From a bacterium (lineage in GTDB: Bacteria > Zixibacteria > MSB-5A5 > WJJR01), in contig DATMBC010000043.1 in NCBI GenBank assembly GCA_035559435.1, forward strand, positions 1 through 54,291: 54,291 nucleotides of DNA. Reading direction: 5' to 3'. Both the position numbers and the translations under genes were made by a program. The notes under the pieces were generated by a model. The model made no database searches, was not told the DNA's origin, and saw only the letters and a program-made list of their open reading frames with translations. Shown piece after piece: positions 25,621-34,020 of this stretch (positions within the stretch are counted from its first letter, which is position 1; each line of letters opens with the position of its first letter).

Positions 25621-26805
25621 ATGACGATCGCCAAAGACACATACCGGCTGGACGGCGGCGCGGGCGCGGGCAAGCGGGCGCTGATCATCGGATTGGTGGC
25701 GTTGGCCATCACCGGCGTGGGATTTCTGGTCGATCGCCAGCGGTTCTTCCACGCCTACCTCACCGCCTACATGTTCTGGCTCACCATCGCCTTGGGCGCG
25801 CTCTTTCTGGTGATGCTGCACTACCTGGTCAATGCCCGCTGGAGCATCGTCATCCGCCGCCTGGTCGAAAGCATCATGACCGTCCTGCCGGCGATGGCGA
25901 TCCTGTTCCTGCCGATTCTGGGCGGGATGCACGATCTTTATCATTGGACCCACACCGAGGCGGTCGCCGGCGATGAACTGCTCACCGCCAAGGCGCCGTA
26001 CCTCAACGCCGCCTTCTTCATCGCGCGCGCCGCGGCCTACTTTGCCATCTGGTTTGTGCTGGCGCGCACGCTCTACCGCAACTCGATCGCCGAGGACACG
26101 CGCTACGATGAGGCGCGTCGGGCGAAGACCCGCAAGGTGGCGGCCGGCGGGATGCTGCTTTTTGCCTTCACCACCACGTTCGCCGCCTTCGACTGGCTGA
26201 TGTCGCTGGATCCGCACTGGTACTCGACGATCTTCGGCGTCTATGTCTTCGCCGGCGCTGCGCTCTCGATCGTCTGCTTTGTCACCATCCTGCTGGCTTA
26301 CCTGCGCCGCCAGGGCGTGCTGGCCAACGTTGTGGGTGTCGAGCACTACAACGATCTGGGCAAACTCACGTTCGCGTTCACCATCTTCTGGGCCTACATG
26401 GCCTTCTCGCAGTACTTCATCATCTGGTACGCCAACATTCCCGAGGAGACCATCTGGTATCAGCACCGCTGGGCGGGATCGTGGAAGTTCGTCTCGCTGC
26501 TTCTGGTGATCGGGCACTTTGTCGTGCCGTTTATCCTGCTGTTGCCGAAGACGATCAAGCGCAACCTCGGGTTTCTGGTCGGGATGTCGCTGTGGCTTCT
26601 GCTCATGCAGTGGGTCGACCTGTTCTGGCTGGTGATGCCGTCGATTTCGCCCGATGGCGCCGCGCTGTCGTGGATCGATCCGGTGGCGATGGTCGGCATC
26701 GGCGGCGTTTTCCTCTGGCTGTTCTGGCGGAAGTTCGCCAGCGCCTCGATCATTCCGGTCGGTGATCCGCGTCTGGACGCCTCGATTGAGAGTCTGAGTC
26801 TCTGA
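25621..26805 (+). CDS. actF: alternative complex III subunit ActF, NrfD-like membrane protein
   Basis: 394 aa, starting five bases after actE. Around ten membrane helices are visible (for example residues 18-36, 45-67, 82-104, 128-148, 175-200, 210-232, 248-272, 290-312, 330-350, 358-378). It has the ActF-type blocks MFWLTIALGALFLVMLHY, FAAFDWLMSLDPHWYSTIFG and HRWAGSWKFVS. ActF is the second NrfD-like integral subunit of ACIII, homologous to ActC, and may take part in proton movement. The following small gene begins four bases after its stop. Confidence 0.94.
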   Translation: MTIAKDTYRLDGGAGAGKRALIIGLVALAITGVGFLVDRQRFFHAYLTAYMFWLTIALGALFLVMLHYLVNARWSIVIRRLVESIMTVLPAMAILFLPILGGMHDLYHWTHTEAVAGDELLTAKAPYLNAAFFIARAAAYFAIWFVLARTLYRNSIAEDTRYDEARRAKTRKVAAGGMLLFAFTTTFAAFDWLMSLDPHWYSTIFGVYVFAGAALSIVCFVTILLAYLRRQGVLANVVGVEHYNDLGKLTFAFTIFWAYMAFSQYFIIWYANIPEETIWYQHRWAGSWKFVSLLLVIGHFVVPFILLLPKTIKRNLGFLVGMSLWLLLMQWVDLFWLVMPSISPDGAALSWIDPVAMVGIGGVFLWLFWRKFASASIIPVGDPRLDASIESLSL

Positions 26806-26809
26806 GCCC

Positions 26810-27163
26810 ATGACCACCGTTCACGATCACACGCCGGGGGAGACCGGTTACGAAAAGACCGACGTCGCCGTCGGACGCGTCGCGCTCATCACCGGCGCGG
26901 CGGTGGTCTTCACCGTCGCCGTGATTGTGGTCCTCTTCCAGTTCTTCTGGGTGGAGAAGGAAGAGCAGTTCCAGACGGCGGTCTACGCCCCCGTGTCGGT
27001 CACGTTGCGCGAACTGCGCGCCCGCGAGGAGGCCGAGCTGTCCAGTTATGCCCTCCTCGATGACTCGCTCGGCGTCTACCGCATCCCCATCGACCGCGCC
27101 ATGCAGTTGATGGTCGATGAGGCCTATGCCCGCCGCGCCACAGGAGGCGGTGAGCCGAAGTGA
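26810..27163 (+). CDS. small single-helix membrane protein of the ACIII/oxidase operon
   Basis: 117 aa with one membrane helix (residues ~27-50) and a C-terminal soluble tail. The tail holds the conserved-looking stretch LRELRAREEAELSSYALLDD followed by YRIPIDRAMQLMVDEA. Proteins with this 'RIPIxRAM' tail are commonly found between ACIII and SCO/oxidase genes in FCB-group bacteria, so it is likely a small subunit or assembly factor of the ACIII-oxidase system; this role is inference. Its stop overlaps the SCO start by four bases (GTGA). Confidence 0.75.
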   Translation: MTTVHDHTPGETGYEKTDVAVGRVALITGAAVVFTVAVIVVLFQFFWVEKEEQFQTAVYAPVSVTLRELRAREEAELSSYALLDDSLGVYRIPIDRAMQLMVDEAYARRATGGGEPK

Positions 27164-28029
27164 AGCGGCGCATCCACAGCGCCCGGCAATGGGCCGGATG
27201 GGGCAGGGGGCTCGCTCTCGCGGCCGCGCTCGCGGCCGGCCTTGCGCAGCCGGCGGCCGCGCAGTTGATCCAGGACAGCGTGCCGGAACTGCGTAAAATC
27301 GACATCGTCGAGCATCTCGGCGACACCATCCCGCTGGATCTGCCGTTTGTCAACGACGCCGGCGACTCGGTGACATTGCGCCGGTACTTCGGGCAGGGGA
27401 GGCCGGTTCTCCTCACGCTGGCCTACTCCGACTGCCCAATGCTCTGCTCGATTGTGCTCAACGGCCTGACCAACGGCGTGCGCGACATCGACTGGCATCC
27501 CGGCGGCGAGTTTCTGATGCTCACCGTGAGCATCGATCCCACCGAGACGGTCGCCATCGCCGCGGCGAAAAAGCAGCGCTACCTCGAGTCGCTGCCGAAG
27601 GCCGAGGCCGACGGCTGGGTGTTCCTGGTCGGACCCGAGTCATCATCGAAGGCGTTGGCCGACGCGATCGGCTTCCGGTACTACTACGACGCCGAGCGCA
27701 AGCAGTATGCCCACCCGGCCGGGGCATTTGTGATCGCCGAGGATGGGATGATCTCGCGCTACCTCTACGGCATCGACTTCAAGCCGCGCGACCTGTCGTT
27801 CGCGCTGATGGAAGCATCGAAGGGCAAAATCGGCAACACCATCGACCGGATCATTCTCTACTGCTTCCACTATGACCCGGACGCCAAGGGGTATGTCCTC
27901 TTTGCCGGAAACCTGATGAAATTGGGCGGCGTCCTCACGCTGCTGCTTCTGGGCAGCTTCCTGTGCCTCCAATGGTGGCGCGACTGGCGCCGTTCACGCG
28001 CCCCGCGGGAGGCGTCCTCGACAACGTAG
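27160..28029 (+). CDS. SCO1/SenC family copper chaperone
   Basis: 289 aa from a GTG that overlaps the preceding stop; AGGAGG lies 12 bases upstream. An N-terminal hydrophobic signal or anchor (residues ~17-36) is followed by a thioredoxin-like SCO domain. The copper site is visible as CPMLC (CxxxC, residues ~91-95, after TLAYSD) and a later His in YAHPAGAFVI. The C-terminus carries an extra membrane helix (about 251-270, GGVLTLLLLGSFLCLQW), so both ends are membrane-linked. It should deliver copper to the CuA site of subunit II, whose gene follows directly. Confidence 0.93.
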   Translation: MKRRIHSARQWAGWGRGLALAAALAAGLAQPAAAQLIQDSVPELRKIDIVEHLGDTIPLDLPFVNDAGDSVTLRRYFGQGRPVLLTLAYSDCPMLCSIVLNGLTNGVRDIDWHPGGEFLMLTVSIDPTETVAIAAAKKQRYLESLPKAEADGWVFLVGPESSSKALADAIGFRYYYDAERKQYAHPAGAFVIAEDGMISRYLYGIDFKPRDLSFALMEASKGKIGNTIDRIILYCFHYDPDAKGYVLFAGNLMKLGGVLTLLLLGSFLCLQWWRDWRRSRAPREASSTT

Positions 28030-28043
28030 CCCGACACCCGGAT

Positions 28044-29000
28044 ATGGACACCACCCGATCCCTGTTTCTCCCGCCGCAGGCCTCGACCGTCGCGCCCGAC
28101 GTCGACGCGCTTTTCAACTTCCTGTTGTGGATGTCGGTGGCGTTTTTCGCGCTGATCATGACACTGACGGTGATCTTTGTCGTCAAGTACCGCCGCCGCG
28201 GCGCCGCCACCCTCACTCCCGGCCTGCACCACAACACCGCGCTCGAGATGACCTGGATTGTCATCCCCCTGATCCTGGTCGGCATCATCTTCGTCTGGGG
28301 CTTCCGCAGTTTCATGGCGCAGAACGTCGTGCCCAAGGACGCGATGGAAATCAAGGTCTCAGGGCAGAAGTGGTTTTGGTCGTTCACCTACCCCGACGGC
28401 CTGGTGATGATCGACACGCTGGTCGTTCCGGCCGGCAAGCCGATCCGTCTTTTGATGTCGTCGCAGGATGTGATCCACAGTTTCTTCGTGCCCGATTTCC
28501 GCATCAAGCGCGATGTGTTGCCCAACCGCTACACGATTGCCTGGTTTGAGGCGCCCAAGCCCGGCAACCACAACCTCTTCTGCGCCGAGTACTGCGGCAA
28601 GGAGCATTCGGGCATGATCGGCGAAGTGCGCGTGCTCGGCGAACGCGAGTATGCCCAGTGGCTCGAAACCGCCGCCTTCGCCGGCGAGGGGATGGCGCCG
28701 GAGGAATACGGCGCCAAGTTGTATGTCTCGAAAACCTGCGTCACCTGCCACAGCAACGACGGCAAGGCGGGGACCGGGCCGACCTTCGTGGGACGCTTCG
28801 GCAAGGAGGTCGCCCTGCAGAAGGGAGGAGCGGTCCTCATGGATGAGAACTACATCCGCGAATCGATCCTCAACCCGCAGGCGAAGGTCGCCGCGGGGTA
28901 CCAGCCGGTGATGCCGACCTTCCAGGGGCTGCTCAAGGCCCATGAGGTCGATGCGCTGGTCGCATTTATCAAGTCGCTCAATCCGTCGACGGGACAATAG
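28044..29000 (+). CDS. coxB: caa3-type cytochrome c oxidase subunit II with fused cytochrome c
   Basis: 318 aa from the ATG at 28044; the ribosome site is weak, so coupling to the upstream SCO gene is possible. Two membrane helices (about 22-47 and 68-92) are followed by the cupredoxin domain with the CuA ligands: His in QDVIHSFF, then [12 protein letters not shown] (two Cys, Glu, His, Met). The C-terminal domain contains a heme c motif, CVTCHSNDG, with a likely axial Met near VMPTFQ, which defines the caa3 type. It receives electrons from ACIII directly or through cytochrome c. Confidence 0.95.
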   Translation: MDTTRSLFLPPQASTVAPDVDALFNFLLWMSVAFFALIMTLTVIFVVKYRRRGAATLTPGLHHNTALEMTWIVIPLILVGIIFVWGFRSFMAQNVVPKDAMEIKVSGQKWFWSFTYPDGLVMIDTLVVPAGKPIRLLMSSQDVIHSFFVPDFRIKRDVLPNRYTIAWFEAPKPGNHNLFCAEYCGKEHSGMIGEVRVLGEREYAQWLETAAFAGEGMAPEEYGAKLYVSKTCVTCHSNDGKAGTGPTFVGRFGKEVALQKGGAVLMDENYIRESILNPQAKVAAGYQPVMPTFQGLLKAHEVDALVAFIKSLNPSTGQ

Positions 29001-29002
29001 GC

Positions 29003-30622
29003 ATGGACACACTGCGACCCGCACAGAATTATCTCAACGAGCCGCGCGGCTGGAAGTCCTGGCTGTTTACGCTCGATCACAAACGCATCGGGATCATGTA
29101 TCTGGCCGCGATCCTGCTGGCCTTCCTGTTGGGCGGGATCTTCGCCCTGATTGTGCGCCTGGAGCTGCTGCGTCCCGGCGCCGATTTGATGAGCGCCGAC
29201 ACCTACAATAAGATGTTCACGCTCCACGGCGCGATCATGATCTTCCTGTTCATCATCCCCTCGATCCCGGCGGCGCTGGGCAACTTCGCGCTGCCGCTGA
29301 TGATCGGCGCCAGGGATGTCGCCTTCCCGCGGCTGAACCTCGCCAGTTGGTGGGTCTATGTCGCCGGGACCATCATCGCGCTCTACTCGATCTTCGCCGG
29401 CGCGGTCGATACCGGCTGGACCTTCTACACGCCTTACAGCACGCAGACCACCACCGCGGTGATCTCGATGACCTTCGCGGCCTTCGTGCTCGGGTTCTCG
29501 TCGATCTTTACCGGCATCAACTTTATCGTCACGGTGCACAAACTGCGCGCCCCGGGGATGACCTGGTTTAAAATGCCGCTGTTTGTCTGGGCGCTGTATG
29601 CCACCGCGATCATCCAGGTGCTGGCCACCCCGGTGCTGGGCATCACGCTTTTGCTTTTGATCTTCGAGCGGCTCTTCGCGATCGGCATCTTCGATCCGGC
29701 GATGGGCGGCGATCCGGTCCTCTACCAGCACTTCTTCTGGTTCTACTCCCACCCGGCGGTCTACATCATGATTCTGCCGGGCATGGGGATCATGTCGGAA
29801 CTGGTCGCCACCTTTGCCCGCAAGACGATCTTCGGCTACCGCTTTGTCGCCTTTTCGAGCGTGGCGATCGCCCTCATCGGCTTTCTGGTCTGGGGGCACC
29901 ACATGTTCACCTCCGGCCAGTCGGAGGCGGCGTCGATGGTCTTCTCGGCGCTCACCTTCCTGGTCGGGATTCCGTCGGCGGTGAAGATCTTCAACTGGCT
30001 GACCACGCTCTACAAGGGGCAGATCAGTTTTGAGACGCCGATGCTTTATGCCCTCTGGTTTCTCTGCACCTTCACCATCGGCGGCCTGACCGGCATCTTC
30101 CTCGGCGCGCTGGTGGTCGATGTCCATCTGCACGACACCTATTTCGTCGTGGCCCACTTCCATTATGTCATGATGGGCGGCACGGTCATGGCCTTCCTCG
30201 GCGGCATTCACTACTGGTGGCCGAAGATGTTTGGGCGGATGTACAGCGAGTTCTGGGGACGGATCGCCGCCGTGCTGGTCTTTGTCGGCTTCAACGGCAC
30301 GTTTTTCCCGCAATTCGTCATGGGCGCGCAGGGAATGCCGCGCCGCTACTTCGACTATGTGCCGGAGTACGGCACGATGCATGCCGCCTCGACCGTCGGC
30401 TCATGGATTATGACCCTGGGCTTTTTGATCATGGCGACCTACCTGATCGCCTCGTTCTGGCGCGGCAAACCGGCTGGCAACAATCCGTGGGGCGCGCTCT
30501 CGCTGGAGTGGACCACCACCTCGCCGCCGCCGCCGCACAACTTCGACAGCCAACCGGTTGTGACCCATGGGCCGCACGACTACGACAAGATCATTGCCCC
30601 ATCCACACTGGCGGGACGGTAG
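29003..30622 (+). CDS. coxA: cytochrome c oxidase subunit I
   Basis: 539 aa with about twelve membrane helices. Diagnostic blocks: [19 protein letters not shown] (low-spin heme His), [17 protein letters not shown] (CuB His and the cross-linked Tyr-type region), [14 protein letters not shown] (two CuB His), and [17 protein letters not shown] (heme a3 and heme a His). The YSHP motif followed by VYI is the A1/A2-type arrangement at the end of the D/K channel region. It reduces oxygen and pumps protons. It starts two bases after the coxB stop and is followed by subunit III. Confidence 0.97.
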   Translation: MDTLRPAQNYLNEPRGWKSWLFTLDHKRIGIMYLAAILLAFLLGGIFALIVRLELLRPGADLMSADTYNKMFTLHGAIMIFLFIIPSIPAALGNFALPLMIGARDVAFPRLNLASWWVYVAGTIIALYSIFAGAVDTGWTFYTPYSTQTTTAVISMTFAAFVLGFSSIFTGINFIVTVHKLRAPGMTWFKMPLFVWALYATAIIQVLATPVLGITLLLLIFERLFAIGIFDPAMGGDPVLYQHFFWFYSHPAVYIMILPGMGIMSELVATFARKTIFGYRFVAFSSVAIALIGFLVWGHHMFTSGQSEAASMVFSALTFLVGIPSAVKIFNWLTTLYKGQISFETPMLYALWFLCTFTIGGLTGIFLGALVVDVHLHDTYFVVAHFHYVMMGGTVMAFLGGIHYWWPKMFGRMYSEFWGRIAAVLVFVGFNGTFFPQFVMGAQGMPRRYFDYVPEYGTMHAASTVGSWIMTLGFLIMATYLIASFWRGKPAGNNPWGALSLEWTTTSPPPPHNFDSQPVVTHGPHDYDKIIAPSTLAGR

Positions 30623-30629
30623 CACAACG

Positions 30630-31277
30630 ATGAGCGACACGACCGGACATCCGGCCTACCTGGCCCACCACTTCGCCGACGCCGAGCAGCAGCGCGAGTC
30701 GTCGAAACTCGGCATGTGGATCTTTCTGGTGACCGAGATCCTGCTTTTCGGCGGGCTGTTTTGCGCCTACACGATCTACCGCTCATGGTATCCTCAGATG
30801 TTCCTCGACGCCCACCGGGCGCTCGATGTGACCATGGGCGGGATCAACACCGTGGTGCTGATCACCAGTTCGCTCACCATGGCGCTGGCCATCCGCTGCA
30901 TGCAACTGGGGCAGCGCCAAAACACCCTGCGTCTGCTGTGGGCGACGCTGCTTCTGGCCGGCGTGTTTCTTGTGATTAAGTACTTCGAGTATGCGCACAA
31001 GTTCCATTTGGGCCAGCTGCCCGGCAAGTATTACACCTACACCGGCGTCGAAGGCACCAACCCGCACATCTTCTTTTCGGTCTACTTTCTGATGACCGGA
31101 CTGCATGGCCTTCACGTGATCGGCGGCATGGGCGTGATCGCCTGGATGATCCGACGCACCGCGCGCGGCGACTTCTCCGCCGACTACTATACGCCGATCG
31201 AGATGACCGGTCTCTACTGGCACCTGGTCGATTTGATCTGGATTTTCCTGTTCCCGCTTTTGTACCTGATTGGATAG
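30630..31277 (+). CDS. coxC: cytochrome c oxidase subunit III
   Basis: 215 aa from the ATG at 30630, seven bases after the subunit I stop. It has the short five-helix form of subunit III (helices near 32-55, 73-92, 103-123, 150-172, 190-210). Typical blocks: KLGMWIFLVTEILLFGGLF, TGLHGLHVIGGM and YWHLVDLIWIFLFPLLYL, where the late His/Asp-containing helix is the family signature. It stabilises subunit I and keeps proton uptake efficient. Confidence 0.95.
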   Translation: MSDTTGHPAYLAHHFADAEQQRESSKLGMWIFLVTEILLFGGLFCAYTIYRSWYPQMFLDAHRALDVTMGGINTVVLITSSLTMALAIRCMQLGQRQNTLRLLWATLLLAGVFLVIKYFEYAHKFHLGQLPGKYYTYTGVEGTNPHIFFSVYFLMTGLHGLHVIGGMGVIAWMIRRTARGDFSADYYTPIEMTGLYWHLVDLIWIFLFPLLYLIG

Positions 31278-31284
31278 GACGACG

Positions 31285-31707
31285 ATGAGCGCACCGAGCA
31301 CCGCCCGCCATTCCCATACCATCCCGCTGCGGGTCTATCTGACCGTGGCCGCGTTGCTGTTGGTCATGACCGCGGTGACCATCGCGGTCTCGTTTGTGCA
31401 CCTGGGCGCGCTGAACATCGTCGTGGCGTTGGCGATTGCCGGCTTCAAGGCGCTTTTGGTCGCCTTCTTTTTCATGCACCTCTACTACGATAATAAGTTC
31501 TACTTCATGGTGTTTGCGATCGCGCTGTTGTTTCTGGTCATCTTCATCGGCTTCACCATGATCGACACCACACGCCGCGCCGATTTGTATCCCGAAGTGG
31601 GCCGTCCGATTCAGGTGCCCGCATCCATTTACAACCGGCCCGCCGATTCCGCCGCCGCCCATCCGGCCGACTCCGCCGCCGACACCACCGCCCCGGCCAC
31701 CCATTAG
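31285..31707 (+). CDS. cytochrome c oxidase subunit IV
   Basis: 140 aa from the ATG at 31285; an in-frame TTG at 31270 overlaps the coxC end but is less likely. Three hydrophobic helices (about 15-35, 42-62, 70-92) match the prokaryotic subunit IV/CyoD-like family, including GFKALLVAFFFMHLYYDNKF. The last ~35 residues are an Ala/Asp/Ser/Pro-rich low-complexity tail (repeats of PADSAA), probably outside the membrane. It is the last gene of the contiguous oxidase block. Confidence 0.9.
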   Translation: MSAPSTARHSHTIPLRVYLTVAALLLVMTAVTIAVSFVHLGALNIVVALAIAGFKALLVAFFFMHLYYDNKFYFMVFAIALLFLVIFIGFTMIDTTRRADLYPEVGRPIQVPASIYNRPADSAAAHPADSAADTTAPATH

Positions 31708-31820
31708 GCCGCGAATGCGCTAACATGGCGCGGTTGGAGCCAGGGCAGGTCTCACACCTGCCCCTACGATGAGCGCCAAATGGCGCGGGCGCTCATCCGC
31801 GGTCCATCGACAGGACAATC

Positions 31821-31878
31821 GTCATTCCAAGGTCATGGCCCGGAGCCGCAGCCGCAGGGTCATGACCGTGGAATCTTT
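31821..31878 (+). repeat. palindromic element, ATTCCAAG-arm type (copy 1)
   Basis: ATTCCAAGGTCATG (31824-31837) pairs with CATGACCGTGGAAT (31861-31874) at 13 of 14 positions. It begins GTCATT and ends AATCTTT. A second copy with the same outer arms lies at 39094-39153. Confidence 0.7.
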
Positions 31879-31948
31879 GTTGCCCCCGCTGCCCGCCGGA
31901 CAACGGGCTTTCAGCCTCTTGCAAACCCCCGATTCGCTTGTCCCGCCG

Positions 31949-32007
31949 AAAAAGATTGCTTCGTCGGCCTTACCCGCCTTCGGCGGGTGAGGCCTCCTCG
32001 CAATGAC
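31949..32007 (-). repeat. palindromic element, ATTGC-arm type (inverted copy)
   Basis: On the minus strand it begins GTCATTGCGAGGAGG and ends GACGAAGCAATCTTTTT. The centre contains a near-perfect hairpin, ACCCGCC...GGCGGGT. It is an inverted partner of the copy at 32106-32157. Confidence 0.7.
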
Positions 32008-32105
32008 GCTGGGACGCAGTTTCCGCGAGGCCAACGCGACGGCGCTGGAAGAGACTCCCGGGAGCCGACCGCAGTGGCGGAATGTCCGGGCTCCTGCCCC
32101 ACCGC

Positions 32106-32157
32106 GTCATTGCGAGGAGGAGTCGGCCGGAGGCGGACGACGACGAAGCAATCTTTT
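32106..32157 (+). repeat. palindromic element, ATTGC-arm type (direct copy)
   Basis: Begins GTCATTGCGAGGAGG and ends GACGAAGCAATCTTTTT, matching the minus-strand copy at 31949-32007 at both ends but not in the middle. Confidence 0.7.
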
Positions 32158-32279
32158 TAACTTCACCAGGAATCTGGCAATTTCAGCAGACTGCCGATCG
32201 CGGCACCGCGCAATAATCATGGACACGGCCCGCGCAACCCATTGATTTCCCCCCATTCCGACTGCGAGGCGATGACGCG

Positions 32280-33212
32280 ATGAACCGACTGCGCTCCTGG
32301 GCTCTGGCCGCCACGTTGGCCACCTTCTTCCTGATCTTCGTCGGCGGGTTGGTGCGTGTCTCCGGCGCCGGTCTGGGCTGCCCCGACTGGCCCAAATGCT
32401 TCGACCGCTGGATCCCGCCGACCAGCGTCGAGCAACTCCCGCCGCACATTGATCCATCCACCTTCAACGTCACCCTCGCCTGGATCGAATACATCAACCG
32501 TCTGATCGGCGTCACCATCGGTCTGTTGATCCTGATCACTGCGATCCTGGCGATTCGTCATGCGCGGCGTCACCCACGCATCCTCTATCCCGCGCTGCTG
32601 TCGCTGGCGCTGGTGGCCTTCGAGGGCTGGCAGGGGGGAGAGGTGGTCGGCACGAAGCTGGCGCCGTTTGTCGTCACCGTGCACATGGTGATCGCCTTCA
32701 TCCTCGCCAGTGTCCTGATTCACCTGACGCTGCAAGTCCACTGGCATCTGCATCCGCTCGCGCCCGATGCCCGCGCCCGCGCCGTGTCGCGCTGGACCTG
32801 GCCGTTGTGGATCATCGCGATCGTGTCGGTGGGCATGGGCACGCAGATTCGCAGCGACATCGAGACGTTGGCGGCCAACAATCCGAACGAGACGCTCGGC
32901 GCGCTCATGAATCAGGTCGGCTGGATCAAGCTGGGGCATCCGCTGATCGGCGGCGCGCTCCTGATCGCGACCTGGTGGGTCGGCTTGCGCATCATCTGGA
33001 AAAGCGGGATTGCCCTGCCGCTGGTGCAACGCTCCGCCTGGGCGTTCATGATTCTCTCGGCGGCGCAGATGTTTCTCGGGCTGGCGCTGGTCGCCGCCGA
33101 CATGCCGGCGGCGTTACGTGTCTTGCATCTGTGGTTATCGAGTTTTTATGTCGGCGCGCTGGTGGTCCTGCAACTCTCCCTGCGCCGGCTGGCGGAGGCG
33201 CATCATGGCTGA
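32280..33212 (+). CDS. ctaA: heme A synthase (COX15/CtaA family)
   Basis: 310 aa with about eight membrane helices. It oxidises the C8 methyl of heme O to give heme A for the oxidase encoded upstream. Signatures: FVGGLVRVSGAGLGCPDWP with a Cys pair (GCPDWPKC) in the first loop, WIEYINRLIG (conserved Glu/His-type helix, here EYINR), and further heme-ligand histidines in VTVHMVIAFILASVLIHL, KLGHPLIGG and RVLHLWLSSF. The ribosome site is weak. Its end overlaps the second SCO gene by eight bases. The heme O synthase gene (ctaB) is not found in this window. Confidence 0.92.
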   Translation: MNRLRSWALAATLATFFLIFVGGLVRVSGAGLGCPDWPKCFDRWIPPTSVEQLPPHIDPSTFNVTLAWIEYINRLIGVTIGLLILITAILAIRHARRHPRILYPALLSLALVAFEGWQGGEVVGTKLAPFVVTVHMVIAFILASVLIHLTLQVHWHLHPLAPDARARAVSRWTWPLWIIAIVSVGMGTQIRSDIETLAANNPNETLGALMNQVGWIKLGHPLIGGALLIATWWVGLRIIWKSGIALPLVQRSAWAFMILSAAQMFLGLALVAADMPAALRVLHLWLSSFYVGALVVLQLSLRRLAEAHHG

Positions 33213-33831
33213 CATCCAACGGCTCCCCGGACGATTCGTCATCTTTGCGATGGGCGGCTTGCTCATCATCGCGCTGGTCGGCGCCTACATGGTGCATCTT
33301 TCCAGCCGCGACCGTCTGGCGTTGCCCGTGATCGCCGCGGTGCCCGACTTCACGCTGACCGAGCGCGACGGCTCCCCGTTTACGCGGGACAGTCTCATGG
33401 GCAAAATCAGCGTCGTGGATTTTATTTTCACCCGCTGTCCCGGCGTCTGCCCGGTGATGGCCGACCGCATGAGCCGCCTCTACAAACTCTTCGAAGGGCG
33501 CCGCGACATTCAATTTGTCTCGATCACCGTCGATCCGGAGTATGATACTCCCGAAGTTCTGCGCGAGTATGCCGCCCGTCAGGGCGTCACCGACCGCCGC
33601 TGGCTCTTCCTGCGCGGCGACACCGCCGCCGTCGCCGCCTTAAGCGAGAAGGGCTTCCTCCTGCCCACCGGCGCGCTCCCCGAAGGCCACTCCAGCAAGT
33701 TCGTCCTCGTCGATGCCCGCGGCCAAATCCGCGGCTACTATTCCACCGAGGATGAATCCAGCCAACTCCTCCTCCAGCATCACATCCGCGCCCTTTCCAC
33801 CGCGATGAAGCAATTTCCCGGCGGGGTGTGA
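33205..33831 (+). CDS. SCO1/SenC family protein, second copy
   Basis: 208 aa from the ATG at 33205, with GGAGG 6-7 bases upstream and an overlap with ctaA. One N-terminal membrane helix (about 10-30) anchors a periplasmic thioredoxin-like domain. The copper site is CPGVC (after VVDFIFTR) with His in GHSSKFVLVD; SITVDPEYDTPEVLREYA is also typical of the family. It differs clearly from the SCO gene at 27160 (no C-terminal helix, shorter), so the two are not a recent duplication. A role in CuA maturation or thiol redox is expected. Confidence 0.93.
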   Translation: MADIQRLPGRFVIFAMGGLLIIALVGAYMVHLSSRDRLALPVIAAVPDFTLTERDGSPFTRDSLMGKISVVDFIFTRCPGVCPVMADRMSRLYKLFEGRRDIQFVSITVDPEYDTPEVLREYAARQGVTDRRWLFLRGDTAAVAALSEKGFLLPTGALPEGHSSKFVLVDARGQIRGYYSTEDESSQLLLQHHIRALSTAMKQFPGGV

Positions 33832-34020
33832 AGGTGGCGCGCAAAAGCCCGGATTTGCAATCGGTTACGTTCCACGCTCCGACTAAAGCACAAAATCTTC
33901 AAAAAAGTGGGAGATCCAGTGACAGGATCTGTCAGTGTGGGGATTTAGTTTTTGCCGCAGGACCAGAAAGCCCCATTTTGTGGGGGGTATCCGAGTCCGA
34001 CCATGCTGGGAGGTGGCTAC

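Larger units (their letters stand above)
31708..32279. repeat. intergenic island of dispersed palindromic repeats
   Basis: This gene-free gap between the oxidase block and heme A synthase holds at least four palindromic elements: GGGCAGGT-ctcac-ACCTGCCC at 31743-31763; a hairpin starting GTCATTCCAAGG at 31821-31878; and two copies of an element starting GTCATTGCGAGGAGG and ending CGACGAAGCAATCTTTTT, in opposite orientations (31949-32007 minus, 32106-32157 plus). Ends match across copies while the middles differ. This is typical of REP/MITE-like dispersed elements; no open frame here looks real. Confidence 0.75.

Noticed and set aside
28850-30382. Minus-strand open frame of 510 aa opposite coxA
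   Set aside because: Highly charged, motif-free translation opposite a textbook oxidase subunit I.
33918-33955. TGACAG/CTGTCA hairpin as terminator after the second SCO gene
   Set aside because: Only a 6-bp stem with the T-run more than ten bases away; too weak to call.
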